Source: an uncultured Oscillospiraceae bacterium (GTDB lineage: Bacteria; Bacillota; Clostridia; Oscillospirales; Oscillospiraceae). Taken from it: a stretch of DNA of 8,023 bases. Positions 4,967 through 8,023 of the stretch are shown here, in pieces (within the stretch, counting starts at the first letter, position 1; every line of letters starts with the position of its first letter). A program made the position numbers and the translations under genes. The notes under the pieces were generated by a model. It did no database searches, was not told the DNA's origin, and saw nothing but the letters and a program-made list of their open reading frames with translations. The stretch lies in contig CAJUQS010000059.1 of assembly GCA_910588365.1 (NCBI GenBank), forward strand, positions 1-8,023, written 5' to 3'.

Positions 4967-7078
4967 ATGCCGAGAAAGGTATCACTGGAAAACACAAGAA
5001 ATATCGGCATTATGGCTCACATTGATGCAGGAAAGACCACCACGACCGAGCGAATCCTGTATTATACCGGTGTGAACTATAAGATCGGTGAGACCCATGA
5101 GGGCACAGCCACCATGGACTGGATGGCCCAGGAGCAGGAGCGGGGCATCACGATCACCTCTGCCGCAACCACCTGCTACTGGCAGGGTATGAGGAACCAG
5201 TTTCCCCAGACCCGCATCAACATCATCGATACACCGGGCCATGTGGACTTCACCGTCGAGGTGGAGCGCTCCCTGCGTGTGCTGGACGGTTCCGTAACCG
5301 TCATGTGCGCCAAGGGCGGCGTTGAGCCCCAGTCCGAGACCGTCTGGCGCCAGGCGGACCACTACAAGGTCCCCCGCATGATCTACGTCAACAAGATGGA
5401 CATCATGGGCGCGGACTTCTACAACGTGCTGCGCATGATCGACGAGCGCCTCAAGTGCAACGCGGTGCCCATCCAGCTGCCCATTGGCAAGGAGTCGGAT
5501 TTCCAGGGCATTATCGACCTGGTGGAGATGAAGGCCTATATCTATCACGACGACCTGGGCAAGGATATCAGCGAGGAGGACATCCCCGCCGATATGGCTG
5601 GGCTGGCTGACGAGTACCACGAGAAGCTGCTGGATGCCGTGTCCATGTTCGATGATGAGATTATGGAGATGTATCTGGAGGGCCAGGACATCCCCAAGGA
5701 CCGTATCCGCAAGGCCATCCGTCAGGCCACCTGCGCGGTGGAGATGATCCCCGTCACCTGCGGCACCAGTTACCGCAACAAGGGCATCCAGCGTCTGCTG
5801 GACGCCATCGTGGATTATATGCCCTCCCCGCTGGACGTGCCGGCCATCACCGGCATCAACCCCAAGACCGAGGAGGAGGAGGAGCGTCCCTCCGACGACA
5901 ACGCCCCCTTCTCCGCCCTGGCGTTCAAGATCATGACCGACCCCTACGTGGGCCGTCTGAGCTTCGTCCGGGTGTACTCCGGCACGCTGAGCACCGGAAC
6001 CTCCGTGCTCAACTCCACCAAGGGCCAGAAGGAGCGCATTGGCCGCATCCTGCAGATGCACGCCAACCACCGGGAGGACATCGAGACCATCTACTCCGGC
6101 GACATTGCCGGCGTCATCGGTCTGAAGAACTCCACCACCGGCGATACGCTGTGTGATGAGAAGCACCCCGTCATTCTGGAGTCCATGGAGTTCCCCGAGC
6201 CGGTTATCCGCGTGGCCATCGAGCCCAAGACCAAGGCCGGCCAGGAGAAGATGGGCATTGCCCTGATGAAGCTGGCCGAGGAGGACCCCACTTTCCGCAC
6301 CTATACCGACGAGGAGACCGGACAGACCATCATCGCTGGCATGGGCGAGCTCCATCTGGAGATCATCGTGGACCGCCTGCTCCGGGAGTACAAGGTGGAG
6401 GCCAACGTGGGCGCGCCCCAGGTTGCCTACAAGGAGACTATCAAGAAGGGCGTTCAGCAGGATACCAAGTACGCCCGCCAGTCCGGCGGTAAGGGCCAGT
6501 ACGGACATGTCAAGATTCGTGTGGAGCCCAACGAGTCCGGCAAGGGCTACGAGTTTGTCAACGAAGTGGTTGGCGGCGCGGTGCCCAAGGAGTATATCCC
6601 CGCTGTTGACGCAGGCATCCAGGGAGCCATGCTCTCCGGTGTGCTGGCCGGCTACCCGGTGGTGGATGTGAAGGTCACATTGTACGATGGATCCTACCAC
6701 GAGGTGGACTCCTCCGAGATGGCCTTCAAGATCGCCGGTTCCATGGCCTTCAAGGAGGCCTGCCAGAAGGCGGATCCCACGCTGATGGAGCCCATCATGA
6801 AGGTCAGTGTGATTGTTCCGGACGAGTATCTGGGCAATGTCATCGGCGATCTGAACAGCCGCCGCGGACAGATCCAGGGCCAGGAGAACCGCTCCGGCGC
6901 CGTTCAGGTGGACGCGCTGGTGCCTCTGGGCGAGATGTTCGGTTATGCCACGGATCTGCGCAGCCGCACCCAGGGCCGCGGCCAGTATACGATGGAGCCC
7001 CACAGCTACCTGGAGATTCCCAAGAGCATCCGGGAGAAGATCATCGATCAACGCATGGGCGCCCGCGCCATGAAATAA
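4967..7078 (+). CDS. fusA: Translation elongation factor G
   Basis: 703-residue EF-G, the GTPase that drives translocation of tRNA and mRNA on the ribosome and, with ribosome recycling factor, splits spent ribosomes. Full length with all five domains. G1 AHIDAGKT at 17-24, the switch I region ERGITITSA at 58-66, G3 DTPGH at 88-92 with the catalytic H92, G4 NKMD at 142-145, and G5 around CGTSYRNKG at 265-273. Domain II starts near 311 (DNAPFSALAFKIMTDPYVGR). AGMGELHLEI lies at 457-466, the domain IV part GGKGQYGHVKIRVEP at 507-521, and LGNVIGDLNSRRGQIQG at 622-638 is in domain V. An acidic run EEEEE (302-306) lies in the domain I-II linker. ATG at 4967 follows AGGAGG closely. No sign of truncation. 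It looks like the housekeeping copy, given its str context. Confidence 0.99.
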   Translation: MPRKVSLENTRNIGIMAHIDAGKTTTTERILYYTGVNYKIGETHEGTATMDWMAQEQERGITITSAATTCYWQGMRNQFPQTRINIIDTPGHVDFTVEVERSLRVLDGSVTVMCAKGGVEPQSETVWRQADHYKVPRMIYVNKMDIMGADFYNVLRMIDERLKCNAVPIQLPIGKESDFQGIIDLVEMKAYIYHDDLGKDISEEDIPADMAGLADEYHEKLLDAVSMFDDEIMEMYLEGQDIPKDRIRKAIRQATCAVEMIPVTCGTSYRNKGIQRLLDAIVDYMPSPLDVPAITGINPKTEEEEERPSDDNAPFSALAFKIMTDPYVGRLSFVRVYSGTLSTGTSVLNSTKGQKERIGRILQMHANHREDIETIYSGDIAGVIGLKNSTTGDTLCDEKHPVILESMEFPEPVIRVAIEPKTKAGQEKMGIALMKLAEEDPTFRTYTDEETGQTIIAGMGELHLEIIVDRLLREYKVEANVGAPQVAYKETIKKGVQQDTKYARQSGGKGQYGHVKIRVEPNESGKGYEFVNEVVGGAVPKEYIPAVDAGIQGAMLSGVLAGYPVVDVKVTLYDGSYHEVDSSEMAFKIAGSMAFKEACQKADPTLMEPIMKVSVIVPDEYLGNVIGDLNSRRGQIQGQENRSGAVQVDALVPLGEMFGYATDLRSRTQGRGQYTMEPHSYLEIPKSIREKIIDQRMGARAMK

Positions 7079-7095
7079 CCAAAATATTCCGTGTA

Positions 7096-7130
7096 AAGTC
7101 CGTTTTTAGGATTGCTTTTTCTGCGGACTT
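7096..7130. repeat. Inverted repeat AAGTCCG/CGGACTT in the fusA-tuf gap
   Basis: AAGTCCG (7096-7102) and CGGACTT (7124-7130) form perfect 7-base arms with a 21-base T-rich loop. The candidate -35 box of the tuf promoter lies in the loop, and the right arm falls in the promoter spacer. It might be an operator or a weak 3' stem for the fusA transcript. The T-runs are in the loop and not after the stem, so it is not a typical terminator. Confidence 0.4.
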
Positions 7131-7140
7131 GTTGTAGAAT
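7112..7140 (+). promoter_or_regulatory. Candidate internal promoter for tuf
   Basis: TTGCTT (7112-7117) and TAGAAT (7135-7140, five of six) are separated by 17 bases, in an AT-rich gap between two GC-rich genes. Transcription would start near 7147, leaving a leader of about 60 bases. A second supply of tuf mRNA fits the high need for EF-Tu. The weak -35 box limits confidence. Confidence 0.5.
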
Positions 7141-7205
7141 ATCAGCATAATGATTTTCAGGCTGATTCCAACCAATTCATTTAACCGTTAAGGAGGATTT
7201 TCCCA

Positions 7206-8023
<818 letters not shown>

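Noticed and set aside
4982..7051. 689-codon open frame on the minus strand opposite fusA
   Set aside because: It mirrors fusA almost exactly, its translation is dominated by H, L, G, V and D, and it has no recognisable domain. It arises from the strong codon bias of fusA, which avoids stops in the opposite frame.

Overview
The window looks like chromosomal DNA from a GC-rich member of the Clostridia, most likely Oscillospiraceae (Flavonifractor/Oscillibacter-like). The grounds are the 138-residue S12 of Firmicutes type, the L7Ae-family gene next to rpsL, the EF-Tu N-terminus, strong AGGAGG-type ribosome binding sites, and a lipoprotein signal where Gram-negatives would use a periplasmic binding protein. 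The family-level placement is inference from remembered protein flavour, not from a search.

Left part (1-3142): about 290 bases without a convincing gene, holding two inverted repeats and a weak promoter candidate. Then come two co-directional genes 41 bases apart: a MalE-like extracellular solute-binding lipoprotein and a membrane methyl-accepting chemotaxis protein (MCP). No ABC permease or ATPase lies between or after them. The simplest reading is a binding-protein-assisted chemoreceptor pair, comparable in logic to maltose-binding protein with Tar, but the partnership is inferred from adjacency only.

Middle (3143-3376): a strong GC hairpin follows the MCP. A near-perfect sigma-A promoter (TTGACT, 17 bases, TGG-TATAAT) then opens the translation gene cluster.

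Right part (3377-8023): the classical str cluster, all on the + strand: L7Ae-family K-turn protein (TTG start), rpsL (S12), rpsG (S7, GTG start), fusA (EF-G), and tuf (EF-Tu, cut by the window end at codon 272). In Bacillus the same run follows rpoB-rpoC; here the neighbour upstream is the chemotaxis pair. The gaps before rpsL (196 bases), before rpsG (242 bases) and before tuf (127 bases) are long for this operon and each contains clear inverted repeats. The tuf gap also has its own promoter candidate. These leaders are the least explained part of the window and may carry ribosomal-protein autoregulation.

I see no CRISPR array, tRNA, rRNA, transposase or phage gene. I see no plainly new system; the best leads are the binding-protein/MCP pair with an atypical MCP, and the structured leaders of rpsL and rpsG.
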